Of a stretch of 64,000 nucleotides of DNA, positions 1-8,691 are shown one piece after another. A model generated the notes under the pieces. It made no database searches, was not told the DNA's origin, and saw nothing but the letters and a program-made list of their open reading frames with translations. Source of the stretch: Intestinicryptomonas porci (lineage in GTDB: Bacteria > Verrucomicrobiota > Verrucomicrobiia > Opitutales > Intestinicryptomonadaceae); NCBI RefSeq assembly GCF_033971905.1, contig NZ_JALBUT010000003.1:124001-188000 (forward strand), given 5' to 3'. Position 1 is the first letter of the stretch, and each line of letters begins with the position of its first letter. Position numbers and translations under genes: made by a program.

Positions 1-513
1 GACTTTTGCGACGTTTATGCCCCTTTTTTGGCAGACTTCGAGGCTTAAAAGCGAATGGTTTATCGACCCAAGCTTCGCACTGCAAACCAATATGAGCGGC
101 AGGTTTTCCCTTGCGATATAGTCAATCGTCAAAAAATTTTCGCTTACAGGAACCATCAGCCCGCCCGCGCCCTCGATAAAGACAGTGTCAAACTTATCCG
201 CGAGGATTTTTGTGGCTGATGATATTTTTTTGACGTCTATTTCCGTGTTTTCCATTCTCGACGCCAAATGCGCAGATGCGGGAAACTTGAAGACATAGGG
301 GCAAGTCGTGCCGTCTTTGTCTTCGGGAAGAAGGGAAATTCCCATGGCTTTTCGATGGGCTTCGATGTCTTCCGAAATTCCCTCGCAGCCTGTTTGCACA
401 AATTTCTGCGTTATGACACTTTTCCCTTTTTCAAGCTCGCGGCGAGCCAAAACGCCCGTTACAAAAGTCTTTCCGCAAGAAGTGTCTATTCCGCTCACAA
501 AGTAAACTGCCAT
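1..513 (-). CDS. bioD: Dethiobiotin synthetase (partial, C-terminus off the window)
   Basis: ATP-dependent dethiobiotin synthetase, which closes the ureido ring on 7,8-diaminopelargonate with CO2. Reading minus from an ATG at 513 gives an open frame of 171 codons that leaves the window at base 1. The N-terminus MAVYFVSGIDTSCGKTFVT carries the P-loop of the family, here GIDTSCGKT against the usual GTDTxxGKT. The later EGAGGLMVP segment is the typical BioD substrate loop. The start lies two bases after the bioGC stop, so translation is probably coupled and this is the last visible gene of the operon. The family is usually about 210-230 aa, so some 40-60 residues are missing to the left. Confidence 0.9.
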   Translation of the reverse strand, partial: MAVYFVSGIDTSCGKTFVTGVLARRELEKGKSVITQKFVQTGCEGISEDIEAHRKAMGISLLPEDKDGTTCPYVFKFPASAHLASRMENTEIDVKKISSATKILADKFDTVFIEGAGGLMVPVSENFLTIDYIARENLPLILVCSAKLGSINHSLLSLEVCQKRGINVAKV

Positions 514-515
514 GT

Positions 516-1925
516 TCAGCCTTCCTTTTTTCCAATGAATTTTGATATGAAATACGCGGGGCGGTAGGTCAAAACCACGCCTTTTTCGGACGGGAAGAAA
601 TCCAAGTACTGCCTCGAAAAAATCTTCATTTTTGACGGCGTCCAAAACTCCGAAAAAGTGCCGGTAACTCCCGTGTCGCGCAAATGCTTCAAAACGTCAA
701 TGGGCTTTTCAAATTCAAGCTTCACGGTCTCCGCCTCCGCGCACAAAAGCTCAAAGCCGGCGCGCTTTAACATAGCCTCAATGCCGACAATGCCTACATA
801 GTTCAGCCCCTTGCCCGTCAATGCGCGGATTTCCCTGAAATTGTCGGGAAGAAAAGTCGAAAACGCCATAATGGAATCTTTTGAGGAACTCCGCGCAAGC
901 TTTTCGATAAAATCGCCGAGGGACTCGAACCACTGAAAGCATGAAGAAGACACAATCAAGTCTATGTCTTGCGGCAGTTCCTGAATTTGGGCATCTCCCG
1001 CGATAAACGTCGGCGGCGTTTCAAAAATTCCGCGCACATAGTCGAAGCTGCGTTCGCTCAAATCGTTCAAAAACCAGCGCGCATTTTTGATTTCCGAAGC
1101 CAAAATTTCAGTGAGAAAGCCCGTGCCTGCCCCTATTTCCAAAACCCTTTTCACTTCGCTTGGATTTATGCGCTTTAAAGTGAGCTGGGCAAGGCGGGAA
1201 GCTATGCGCTTTTGCACGAGAGCCGTCTTCTCGTATCTGGCAAACGACTTTTCAAAGCTCCTGCCAACTTCCTGCGCGTCGGCGAATAGCTTTTCAATCC
1301 CGCTATTAAAAAGCGACAGCGGGAAGTGCTCGCCCGAAACGATTTCAAGCTTTTCGCCCCAAGCGTTTTTCATGTTTGAAAGCGGAAAAATTTTGTCGTT
1401 TTTGGCGGCGATTGCGCGCGTCCAATTTTCAGGATTTGCCTTGAACGTCTTAAACGCGCAAGCCAGATTTTGAAGCTCTTTTTTCAAATCCGCACAAGAG
1501 CGTTTTGAAAACATTTCCTTGCAGGTTTTAAAGTTCGCCGCCCCAAAAACCCTAAGCAAAAATTTTTCGTAAACAGGCTCTGAAAAGTTTTGAAGAGTGC
1601 CCGAAAAAATTTGCGAAGGTATCCCGAAATTGTCGTCAACGGGGCTTGTGGAACCGCACAGCGCAATGCGCACATCGGCTTTCGGCAAACGGCTTTCCAA
1701 GAAATCCGCAACCCAGACCCCGAACGACCACGCAACTACGCTCACTTTTGAATATTCAAATATTTCATTCGGAATCTCCGCGCAAAAATCCGAATAATCG
1801 CTAAACATCAGCACGTCGTTTTCGCCAAAATCGAAATTTTCAAGCAGGTTTTCGCCGCTTGCAAAACCGCCGAAAAACAAAATCAAACTATCCGAGCTTT
1901 CCTTTTTTATCCAAGAAATTTTCAT
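516..1925 (-). CDS. bioGC: BioG-BioC fusion: pimeloyl-ACP methyl ester esterase plus malonyl-ACP O-methyltransferase
   Basis: A 469-aa two-domain protein that would both open and close the methyl-ester detour making pimeloyl-ACP. Residues 1-215 resemble BioG (DUF452): an alpha/beta hydrolase with FFGGF near the N-terminus, the nucleophile motif AWSFGVW (Ser67), and a likely catalytic His200 in SGEHFPL. Residues 220-469 are a class I SAM methyltransferase with motif I VLEIGAGTG at 261-269, matching BioC, which methylates malonyl-ACP. The start overlaps the bioF stop by four bases. No separate bioH is visible, so the BioG half is the obvious gatekeeper esterase. Fused BioC and BioG are known in some Bacteroidetes; which domain order is usual I cannot check. 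Confidence 0.85.
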   Translation of the reverse strand: MKISWIKKESSDSLILFFGGFASGENLLENFDFGENDVLMFSDYSDFCAEIPNEIFEYSKVSVVAWSFGVWVADFLESRLPKADVRIALCGSTSPVDDNFGIPSQIFSGTLQNFSEPVYEKFLLRVFGAANFKTCKEMFSKRSCADLKKELQNLACAFKTFKANPENWTRAIAAKNDKIFPLSNMKNAWGEKLEIVSGEHFPLSLFNSGIEKLFADAQEVGRSFEKSFARYEKTALVQKRIASRLAQLTLKRINPSEVKRVLEIGAGTGFLTEILASEIKNARWFLNDLSERSFDYVRGIFETPPTFIAGDAQIQELPQDIDLIVSSSCFQWFESLGDFIEKLARSSSKDSIMAFSTFLPDNFREIRALTGKGLNYVGIVGIEAMLKRAGFELLCAEAETVKLEFEKPIDVLKHLRDTGVTGTFSEFWTPSKMKIFSRQYLDFFPSEKGVVLTYRPAYFISKFIGKKEG

Positions 1926-3067
1926 AAAATAGAAATTTTATCGTTAAACAGCTCCGCGCAAAAATCCACGTCTTTTTCGGAGAGGCTTGCCGAAAGCGAA
2001 AATCTTATCCTCGCCGAATTTTTCGCAACAGTCGGATAGCGCACGGCGGACGCCCAGACGCCGCCCTCCGCCAAAAGCTTGGAAAGAGCGACACACTTGC
2101 CCGCGTCTTTCACGACCGCGGCGACAATTTGGCTTTCTCCCAATATTTCCGCGTTTTTAAGCGAATTTCTGAATTTTTGAGAGATGGATTTCAAGTGCTT
2201 TCTTTCAAAATTCATCGAGCGCATTTTTTTAAAAGAAAGAAGCGTCCACATAACGTTTATGGGAGGCATTGCGGTTGTGAAGATGAGAGAACGCGCCTTG
2301 TTTACAAGCATTTCCCTCGCCTCTTCGGAGCATATTAAAAACGCGCCCTCGCTTGCCAACGCCTTGCCGAGAGTGCACATTATAAAATCTACGTCTTGAA
2401 GAACTCCGCGCTCCTCGCACAGCCCCAACCCGCCATCTCCGAATACGCCGAAGCCGTGCGCCTCGTCAACATACAAAAACGCGCCGTATTTGTTTTTGAT
2501 TTCGACAAGCTCGCGAAGCGGAGCAAAGTCGCCGTCCATGCTGAAAACACTTTCGGTGACAATGAATACGCGCCTGAAATTCGAGCGGTGCGCTTCAAGC
2601 AAAGACTTCAAATGCCCAATGTCGTTGTGGGAAAAACGCATCCACTTTGCGTCTGAAAGCTTCAAGCAGTCAATAATGCTCGCGTGGACAAGCTTGTCTG
2701 CAAGAATTAAATCCCTGCCCGAAACAAGGGCGGGGATAATTCCCGTATTTGCGTGATAGCCGCTGTTAAAGAAAAGGCAGGGTCTGCCAAACGCTTTTGA
2801 AATTTCGCCCTCCGCCTCTTCAAAAGCCTTAAAAGAGCCTACCAAAAGTCGCGAAGAAGTTGACCCCATCAAAAAATCCGTCTCTTCCGAAGCCTTGCGC
2901 AAAAATTCATGCTGCATTTCGATAGAAGAGGCAATTCCCAAATAGTCGTTCGAAGAGAAATTCAAATATTCCCTGCCGCCGCCAAACACCTTTTCGCCGC
3001 GAACGGCAAAAGTATTGAATTTGCGGTAAAGCCCCTGCGCCTTTATTTCTTCAAGCTCCTCAAACAT
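1922..3067 (-). CDS. bioF: 8-amino-7-oxononanoate synthase
   Basis: A 381-aa PLP enzyme of the alpha-oxoamine synthase family. It condenses pimeloyl-ACP with L-alanine, releasing CO2, to give 8-amino-7-oxononanoate. Visible family marks are FSSNDYLG near residue 40, FNSGYHANTG near 100, YVDEAHGFGVFG near 200 and the PLP lysine in CTLGKALASEGAF near 233. The first ATG at 3067 gives an ordinary N-terminus and overlaps the end of bioA by eight bases, as expected in a coupled operon. Length is normal for the family. Confidence 0.95.
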   Translation of the reverse strand: MFEELEEIKAQGLYRKFNTFAVRGEKVFGGGREYLNFSSNDYLGIASSIEMQHEFLRKASEETDFLMGSTSSRLLVGSFKAFEEAEGEISKAFGRPCLFFNSGYHANTGIIPALVSGRDLILADKLVHASIIDCLKLSDAKWMRFSHNDIGHLKSLLEAHRSNFRRVFIVTESVFSMDGDFAPLRELVEIKNKYGAFLYVDEAHGFGVFGDGGLGLCEERGVLQDVDFIMCTLGKALASEGAFLICSEEAREMLVNKARSLIFTTAMPPINVMWTLLSFKKMRSMNFERKHLKSISQKFRNSLKNAEILGESQIVAAVVKDAGKCVALSKLLAEGGVWASAVRYPTVAKNSARIRFSLSASLSEKDVDFCAELFNDKISIL

Positions 3068-4352
3068 TTTTTGAAATCTCCTTTAAAACAGAAACCAAAA
3101 CGGAGGAAAGCTTCCGCAAATCTTCGTCGGATATGACAATCGGGGGCATCAGGTAAACGAGCCTGCCGAAGGGTCTTATCCAAACCCCGCGCCCTACAAA
3201 CATTTCCTGAATTTTTTCGACATCGACGCTTTCGCGCATTTCAACCACGCCTATCGCGCCAAGAACCCTGACGTCTTCAACGCCGCCGATTTCCCTTGCG
3301 CTTTCAAGTTCTGCTTTAAGTATTTTTTCAATCTGCAAAACCCTTTTAAGATAGCCGTCTCTAACGCAAATATCAAGGCTCGCATTCGCGGCGGCGCAGG
3401 CGAGGGGATTTGCCATGAAAGTCGGACCGTGCATGAAAACTCCCGCTTCGCCTTCCGATATGGAAATGGCTACATCCCTGCTTGCCAAAACTGCGGCAAA
3501 GCTCAAATATCCGCCCGTAATGGCTTTCCCGACACACATAATGTCGGGAGCTATGCCCGCGTGCTCGCAGGCGAACATCTTGCCCGTTCTGCCAAAACCC
3601 GTGGCGATTTCGTCGCATATGAGCAAAATCCCGCATTCGTCGCAAATTTTCCTTGCGCCCTTTAAAAATTCGGGATGGTAAAAGCGCATTGCCCCCGCGC
3701 CCTGCACTATCGGCTCCAAAATCAAAGCCGCGATTTCATCTCTTCTTTTGCGCAAAGTGTCGCGAAGCTCTGCAAGGTCGGAGTCGTCCCAAACTCCGCC
3801 GAAGGGAATTTTCGGAGAGTGGGTGAAAATTTGGGCAGTTAGCGCGCCCGAAAATATTTTGTGCATTCCCGTTATCGGGTCGCAAACCGACATAGCGTTC
3901 CAAGTGTCGCCATGATAGCCAAGGCGGATTGTGGCAAACTTTGTCTTCGACGCCCTCCCTTTTGAGTTCCAATATTGAAGCGCCATCTTCATTGCGACTT
4001 CCACGGCAACTGAGCCGCTGTCGCAGAAAAACACATGCTTCAAGTTTTGCGGGGCGATTTTCAAAAGCTTTTCGGCAAGAATGACGGCGGGTTCGTGCGT
4101 AAGCCCCCCAAACATCACATGGCTCATTTTTTTAAGCTGGGCGGAAATTGCGGCGTTTATTTCGGGATTGTTGTAGCCATGCACAACCGCCCACCAAGAG
4201 GACATGCCGTCAATCAATTCCCTGCCGTCCAAAAGCTTTATGCGCGCGCCGTTTGCCGACTCAACGGCATACGCCTTCAAGGGTTTTAATGCGGAAGTGT
4301 ACGGGTGCCAGATATGCTCCCTGTCAAATTCAAGAAGTTCGTTTAAAGTCAT
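3060..4352 (-). CDS. bioA: Adenosylmethionine-8-amino-7-oxononanoate aminotransferase
   Basis: Class III PLP aminotransferase that uses SAM as amino donor to make 7,8-diaminopelargonate. I place the start at 4352 (MTLNELLEFDREHIWHPY), because the open frame's first ATG at 4376 adds eight residues not expected in the family. This gives 430 aa, the normal size. DREHIWHPYTS, the SSWWAVVHGYNNP substrate segment, ICDEIATGFGRTG and the PLP-lysine motif GKAITGGY are all present. The start overlaps the 3' end of bioB by 23 bases. Its use of SAM links it to the metK-ahcY pair further right in the window. Confidence 0.95.
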   Translation of the reverse strand: MTLNELLEFDREHIWHPYTSALKPLKAYAVESANGARIKLLDGRELIDGMSSWWAVVHGYNNPEINAAISAQLKKMSHVMFGGLTHEPAVILAEKLLKIAPQNLKHVFFCDSGSVAVEVAMKMALQYWNSKGRASKTKFATIRLGYHGDTWNAMSVCDPITGMHKIFSGALTAQIFTHSPKIPFGGVWDDSDLAELRDTLRKRRDEIAALILEPIVQGAGAMRFYHPEFLKGARKICDECGILLICDEIATGFGRTGKMFACEHAGIAPDIMCVGKAITGGYLSFAAVLASRDVAISISEGEAGVFMHGPTFMANPLACAAANASLDICVRDGYLKRVLQIEKILKAELESAREIGGVEDVRVLGAIGVVEMRESVDVEKIQEMFVGRGVWIRPFGRLVYLMPPIVISDEDLRKLSSVLVSVLKEISKNV

Positions 4353-5289
4353 AGCCAAGATTTTCAAACATCGCAAAGTCGTCGGAAAGTTTTGCGCCGA
4401 CGGTTGTGAGCATGTCGCCGACTATCGCCGCGCTGACTCCGCTTTTTAAAAGCATTTTTTGAAGAGCGCCTATAAGAATTCTGCCCCCCGCAAACCTGAT
4501 GTGGGCGGTCGGATTTACGAGCCTGAACATCGCAAACGCCCTCAAAATTTCGTCGTCTGAAAGCCTCTTTGAATTTTCAAGGGGAGTTCCCTTTATGGGG
4601 TTTAATATGTTTACGGGAATAGACATAGAGCCGATTTCCCTAAGCTTCACAGCAAGCTCGATGCGCTGGCGGCTGCTTTCGCCCATGCCGATTATTCCGC
4701 CTGAACAAATTTCAAGCCCGACTTCTTTTGCCCAATTTATGGTCTTTATTTTGTCGTCAATAGTATGCGTTGAGCAAAGGCTTGGGAAATAAGACGGCGC
4801 GGTTTCCAAATTGCAATGGTAGCGGGTCATTCCCGCGTCAAATAGAGTTTTAAGCTGGGGTTTTGAAAGAAGCCCCAAAGAGCCGCACAGCTTTAAGCCC
4901 GTCTCCGAGCGCATTTTTATCATTGCCTCTGCAATTTCTTGCACTTCCGCATCAGTGAGAGCTCTTCCCGAAGTTACAATGCTAAAACGCGCAATTCCCG
5001 CCGCGTCCGAAGATTTTGCGACGTCCAAAAGTTTTTGGCGGCCGAGCAAAGGATAGACTTCCGCGCCTGTTTTGTTGTGGGCGGACTGGGCGCACCATTT
5101 GCAATTTTCGGGGCATCTGCCCGACCTCGCATTCACGATGGAGCAGGTTTCTATTTTGTTTTGAAAAAAATGCCTGCGGACGGCGTCCGCCATTTCGCAC
5201 ATTTCCAAAACGCCGCAAGAATTTGAAAAATCCTCAGCCTCTTCAATGCCCAAACGATAGCCGTTTATAATTTTTAAAGCCAAATCCAT
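4330..5289 (-). CDS. bioB: Biotin synthase
   Basis: Radical-SAM enzyme that inserts sulfur into dethiobiotin. With the start at 5289 the protein is 319 aa. The radical-SAM cysteines are Cys59, Cys63 and Cys66 in RCPENCKWC. Later family segments include YHCNLETAP, CSGGIIGMGE and the NPIKGTPLE stretch. I prefer 5289 over the upstream ATG at 5343 because a GGAG Shine-Dalgarno sits just before it and the extra residues look like non-coding DNA. It is first in the bioB-A-F-GC-D operon and is divergent from the arginine decarboxylase gene across about 230 bases. Confidence 0.95.
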   Translation of the reverse strand: MDLALKIINGYRLGIEEAEDFSNSCGVLEMCEMADAVRRHFFQNKIETCSIVNARSGRCPENCKWCAQSAHNKTGAEVYPLLGRQKLLDVAKSSDAAGIARFSIVTSGRALTDAEVQEIAEAMIKMRSETGLKLCGSLGLLSKPQLKTLFDAGMTRYHCNLETAPSYFPSLCSTHTIDDKIKTINWAKEVGLEICSGGIIGMGESSRQRIELAVKLREIGSMSIPVNILNPIKGTPLENSKRLSDDEILRAFAMFRLVNPTAHIRFAGGRILIGALQKMLLKSGVSAAIVGDMLTTVGAKLSDDFAMFENLGYDFKRTS

Positions 5290-5519
5290 AAAAAAGCTCC
5301 AATATATAACATAGCAATATAATACCATTGTTTTTACAAGCATTTTCGCTCAAAAATTTCTTTTGGAAATTTTTAAATTTGCTTGATAAATCCGTCAAAA
5401 ATACCAATCTCATAAATCTATTTTTCAAGTGCGGAATAAAATCGGCGGTTTTACATTGTTTTCGAGGTTCGCAAGCTTCGCACTTTCACGCAAAAAAGCC
5501 CATCAAAAAAACCTTAACA
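5290..5519. promoter_or_regulatory. Divergent intergenic region between bioB and the arginine decarboxylase
   Basis: This 230-base AT-rich spacer must hold the promoters of both the biotin operon (minus) and the decarboxylase (plus). The clearest structure is an inverted repeat at 5352-5374 with arms AAAAATTTC and GAAATTTTT around a five-base loop. It could be an operator or a weak terminator-like hairpin. I could not pick a convincing -35/-10 pair for either gene, nor a BirA-type operator. Confidence 0.35.
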
Positions 5520-7823
5520 ATGAAAATATCAAAAGAATCTTGGCCGATTTTGATAGTGTCGAACCAATTTGACACAAGAAACGACGAAAGCTTCCGCCTG
5601 CGCGAACTGGCGCACGAACTCGAAACGGAGCACGGCTGTAAAATAGTGCCGTGCCTCTCTTACGAAGACGCTATCGAGCTTCTTTTAAGCAGGACGGATT
5701 TCGGCGCGCTTGTCATTGACTGGGACATAAACCGTACAAACCCCGCCGCAAAGCACAGCCCCGCTTCCGTACTAAGCGCAATAAGAAAGCGCAACCCGAA
5801 AATCCCCGTATTTCTTTTGACCGACTGGCTCGAAGCAAGCGACATTCCCCTCGAAGTCATAAACCAGCTCACGGGCTGTCTTTGGAAGACCTCCGACACA
5901 ATAGAATTTCTGGCGGGCAGAATAGAGCGACATCTCGTAAAGTACGTAAAGGGCTTGTATCCGCCGTTTTTCGGAAAGCTCATAGACTATTCGGAAGAGT
6001 ACAAATACGCATGGCACACCCCGGGGCACATGGGCGGGACGGGATTTTTGCGGAACCCTTCGGGCGTCGCGCTCTTTAAGTTTTTCGGCGAAAACATTTT
6101 CAGAAGCGACCTTTCGATTTCCGCACCCGAACTCGGCTCTCTCCTCGACCACAGCGGGGTTACGGGAGATGCCGAAAGAAATTCCGCAAGAGTGTTCGGG
6201 GCAGACTTGACATACTACGTCCTAAACGGAACTTCAAACGTAAACCAGATAATATGGCGGAGCATCGCTCTGCCCGACGACGTCGTGTTTGTTGACCGCA
6301 ACTGCCACAAGTCGCTAAACTATGCGATGGTAAACGCCGACGCCTACCCGATTTACATGAAGCCGCGCAGAAACCGCTGGGGAATAATGGGTCCCGTAAA
6401 GCTTTCGGAGCTTTCGGAAAAATCCGTCGCGCAAAAAATAAAAAAGAGCAAAATCATTCCTGCCGACCTGCGCCCCAAGACGCTTAAAATCGCCGCAATA
6501 ACAAATTCGACATACGACGGCGTCTGCTACAACGTAAAAAAATTGAAGCGCGCCCTCGAACCCATTTCCGACAACCTTCATTTTGACGAAGCCTGGTACG
6601 CCTACGCAAAATTTTATCCGATTTACGACGGATTTTTTGGCATGACCCAAGACGAAACCACGCCAACTACTCCGCCGATATATGTAGCCCAATCGACCCA
6701 CAAACTTTTGACAGCGTTTTCGCAGGCGTCGATGCTGCACGTCAAAAACGGCGGAAGCCGAAAAATCAACCCCGACGAGCTGAACGAGGCATACATGATG
6801 CACGCCTCGACATCCCCGCAATACAATATGATTGCCTCTTTGGACGTGGCGACCCAAATGATGGAAGACAGCGGGGAAAGCATGTGGAAAGACGTCATAA
6901 TGATGGCGATAGGGCTTCGCAAAACAGTGGCAAAAATAGCGGCGGAACTGAAATCCCGCAACCCGAACGACTGGTTCTTTGAAATATGGCAACCGAGAAA
7001 GGTAAAGGTTGACAAGGAAATACTTAACTTCGAGAACGTACCGACGCAATACCTCGCCACCTCGCAAAGCGCGTGGATTTTAAATTCCTGCGACGATTGG
7101 CACGGCTTTGAGGAAATCGAAGACGGCTATGCAATGCTTGACCCGATTAAGCTTACATTCATAACGCCCGGCATAAATCCCGACGGTTCCCTTTCCGAAA
7201 TGGGCATTCCCGCGGCAGTAGTCACAAACTACCTGCTTGAAGAGGGCATAGTATGCGAAAAGACCGACTATTATTCGTTCCTTCTCTTAAATTCGCTCGG
7301 CACAAACCGCGCAAAACAGGAAACCCTGCTTTCCGCCCTGCTTCACTTCAAAAATTTGTACGACGCCAACGCGCCAATGGAAGAGGCAATGCCGGCATTC
7401 ACACAGAAAAATCCGAAATACAAGGGTATCGGGCTGAAAGACCACTGCCGCGCAATGCACGAATTCATAAAAGAGCGAAAAATGTTAGAGCTTATGCACA
7501 AGTCTTTCGACCTATTGCCCGACCAGGCGATGAAGCCGACCCAAGCCTACCGCAATGTGGTTAAAAAGAATGTCGAACTTGTTGAATTAAAAGACATGTT
7601 CGGCAGAATTCCCGCCGTAATGATAGTCCCCTATCCCCCCGGCATTCCGATGCTTATGGGTGGAGAAGTCCTGAACAAAAAGTCAAAAGCGGTTTTCGAC
7701 TATCTCAAAGCGCGCGAAAGCTTTGAAAACAAATTCTGCGGCTACGAAAGCGAAATCCACGGCATCGAAAAAATCGAGCGCGACGGGAAAATCCGCTTCT
7801 GCACCATGTGCATAAAGCAGTAA
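5520..7823 (+). CDS. adiA: Arginine decarboxylase, AdiA-like (Orn/Lys/Arg decarboxylase, aspartate-aminotransferase fold)
   Basis: A 767-aa PLP decarboxylase, probably making agmatine from arginine. The start at 5520 (MKISKESWPILIVSNQFD) is chosen because the upstream in-frame residues look non-coding. The N-terminal 120 or so residues are the response-regulator-like wing domain of this family. The core carries WHTPGHMGG, LNGTSNVNQ, HFDEAWYAYAKF and the PLP-lysine motif STHKLLTAFSQAS. From memory the latter two segments, and AYMMHASTSPQYN, match E. coli AdiA better than lysine or ornithine decarboxylases, but substrate choice remains inferred. The potABCD importer nearby fits a polyamine role. 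Confidence 0.88.
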   Translation: MKISKESWPILIVSNQFDTRNDESFRLRELAHELETEHGCKIVPCLSYEDAIELLLSRTDFGALVIDWDINRTNPAAKHSPASVLSAIRKRNPKIPVFLLTDWLEASDIPLEVINQLTGCLWKTSDTIEFLAGRIERHLVKYVKGLYPPFFGKLIDYSEEYKYAWHTPGHMGGTGFLRNPSGVALFKFFGENIFRSDLSISAPELGSLLDHSGVTGDAERNSARVFGADLTYYVLNGTSNVNQIIWRSIALPDDVVFVDRNCHKSLNYAMVNADAYPIYMKPRRNRWGIMGPVKLSELSEKSVAQKIKKSKIIPADLRPKTLKIAAITNSTYDGVCYNVKKLKRALEPISDNLHFDEAWYAYAKFYPIYDGFFGMTQDETTPTTPPIYVAQSTHKLLTAFSQASMLHVKNGGSRKINPDELNEAYMMHASTSPQYNMIASLDVATQMMEDSGESMWKDVIMMAIGLRKTVAKIAAELKSRNPNDWFFEIWQPRKVKVDKEILNFENVPTQYLATSQSAWILNSCDDWHGFEEIEDGYAMLDPIKLTFITPGINPDGSLSEMGIPAAVVTNYLLEEGIVCEKTDYYSFLLLNSLGTNRAKQETLLSALLHFKNLYDANAPMEEAMPAFTQKNPKYKGIGLKDHCRAMHEFIKERKMLELMHKSFDLLPDQAMKPTQAYRNVVKKNVELVELKDMFGRIPAVMIVPYPPGIPMLMGGEVLNKKSKAVFDYLKARESFENKFCGYESEIHGIEKIERDGKIRFCTMCIKQ

Positions 7824-7909
7824 TCAGGCTGAAAAATGTTTTATATGTAAAACAGGCTTTTTAAGAAAAAGCTTGTAAAAATTACAATTACGCTTAATAC
7901 AATAAAATC

Positions 7910-8611
7910 ATGAAAGCGTTAAGAAACATTTTTATAATTATTGCATCGATTGCGATAAGTTTTTCCGCCGCGCACGCCCAGCGCAGTAAAACCACAAATG
8001 CCGAAATCAAAACAAAGCTTCTGCAAAATATCGTAAAAGAAAGCAATGGCGATGTAATTTTAAAAGTCAAAGTAAATCCCACAAAAGAAATTCTTGAAAA
8101 AACAAGGGATATTCCGACTTCTCTGCTTGTAATGCTCCTTTATGTCGATCCTAAAATGGATTTGGAAAGGTACAATAAAGTAATGCAAAAAGACGCGGGC
8201 ACAAACAAGGTGCGCAGTGTTTCCGACATTTTGGAAGCAACCGACAAATACCTGTCGGCAAACAATATGCAGTTAAAGCAAATCAAATTTTCCGCAAACA
8301 ACGCAAGGCTTAAACTCGACCAGGGCTTGCCGCTTTTCATTTCGCTTTACAGTTCCGGAGACTATGGCAAAATCGCAGACCGCGAAAAATCCCGCTTAGC
8401 CGCAACCGACATTGCCGCGTGGAAAAAATCTCTCGGCAAACTCCAACTAAAATCGTTCAACCTAAATAAAAACCTAATCACATTCGCCCTGATGCAAGGC
8501 TACAACAAGCAAACAGGAGAATTTTTAATTTTATTTAACGGAAAAAAGCACTGGTTTACCGAAAGCGAGCTGAAAAAAGTAATCTCAAACTGCCACGAAC
8601 TTAGAATTTAA
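7910..8611 (+). CDS. Secreted protein of unknown function
   Basis: A 233-aa protein I do not recognise. Residues 1-23 form a clear Sec signal peptide (MKALRNIFIIIASIAISFS, then AAHAQ), so the mature protein should be periplasmic or secreted. The rest is basic and mixed alpha/beta, with no cysteines or obvious catalytic motif. It follows the decarboxylase by 86 bases and could be co-transcribed with it. It ends just before a strong hairpin shared with the convergent pot operon. Confidence 0.75.
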   Translation: MKALRNIFIIIASIAISFSAAHAQRSKTTNAEIKTKLLQNIVKESNGDVILKVKVNPTKEILEKTRDIPTSLLVMLLYVDPKMDLERYNKVMQKDAGTNKVRSVSDILEATDKYLSANNMQLKQIKFSANNARLKLDQGLPLFISLYSSGDYGKIADREKSRLAATDIAAWKKSLGKLQLKSFNLNKNLITFALMQGYNKQTGEFLILFNGKKHWFTESELKKVISNCHELRI

Positions 8612-8640
8612 AGCTCACAATTTGCAAAACATTGCCGAAA

Positions 8641-8668
8641 AAAACCGCGCCGAAAAGCGCGGTTTTTT
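8641..8668. terminator. Bidirectional rho-independent terminator
   Basis: Stem CCGCGC / GCGCGG with a CGAAAA loop, preceded by A residues and followed by a run of T. It lies between the convergent secreted-protein gene and potD and can serve both directions. Confidence 0.85.
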
Positions 8669-8691
8669 GCATAAAAATTTCGGGAGAGAAA

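Noticed and set aside
5290..5340. BirA-type biotin operator before bioB
   Set aside because: A TTGTAAAA half-site is visible on the minus strand, but there is no matching second half at the expected spacing.
7839..7872. Terminator after the arginine decarboxylase
   Set aside because: TGTTTTA-TATG-TAAAACA and GCTTTTT-AAG-AAAAAGC are weak AT hairpins without a following T run.
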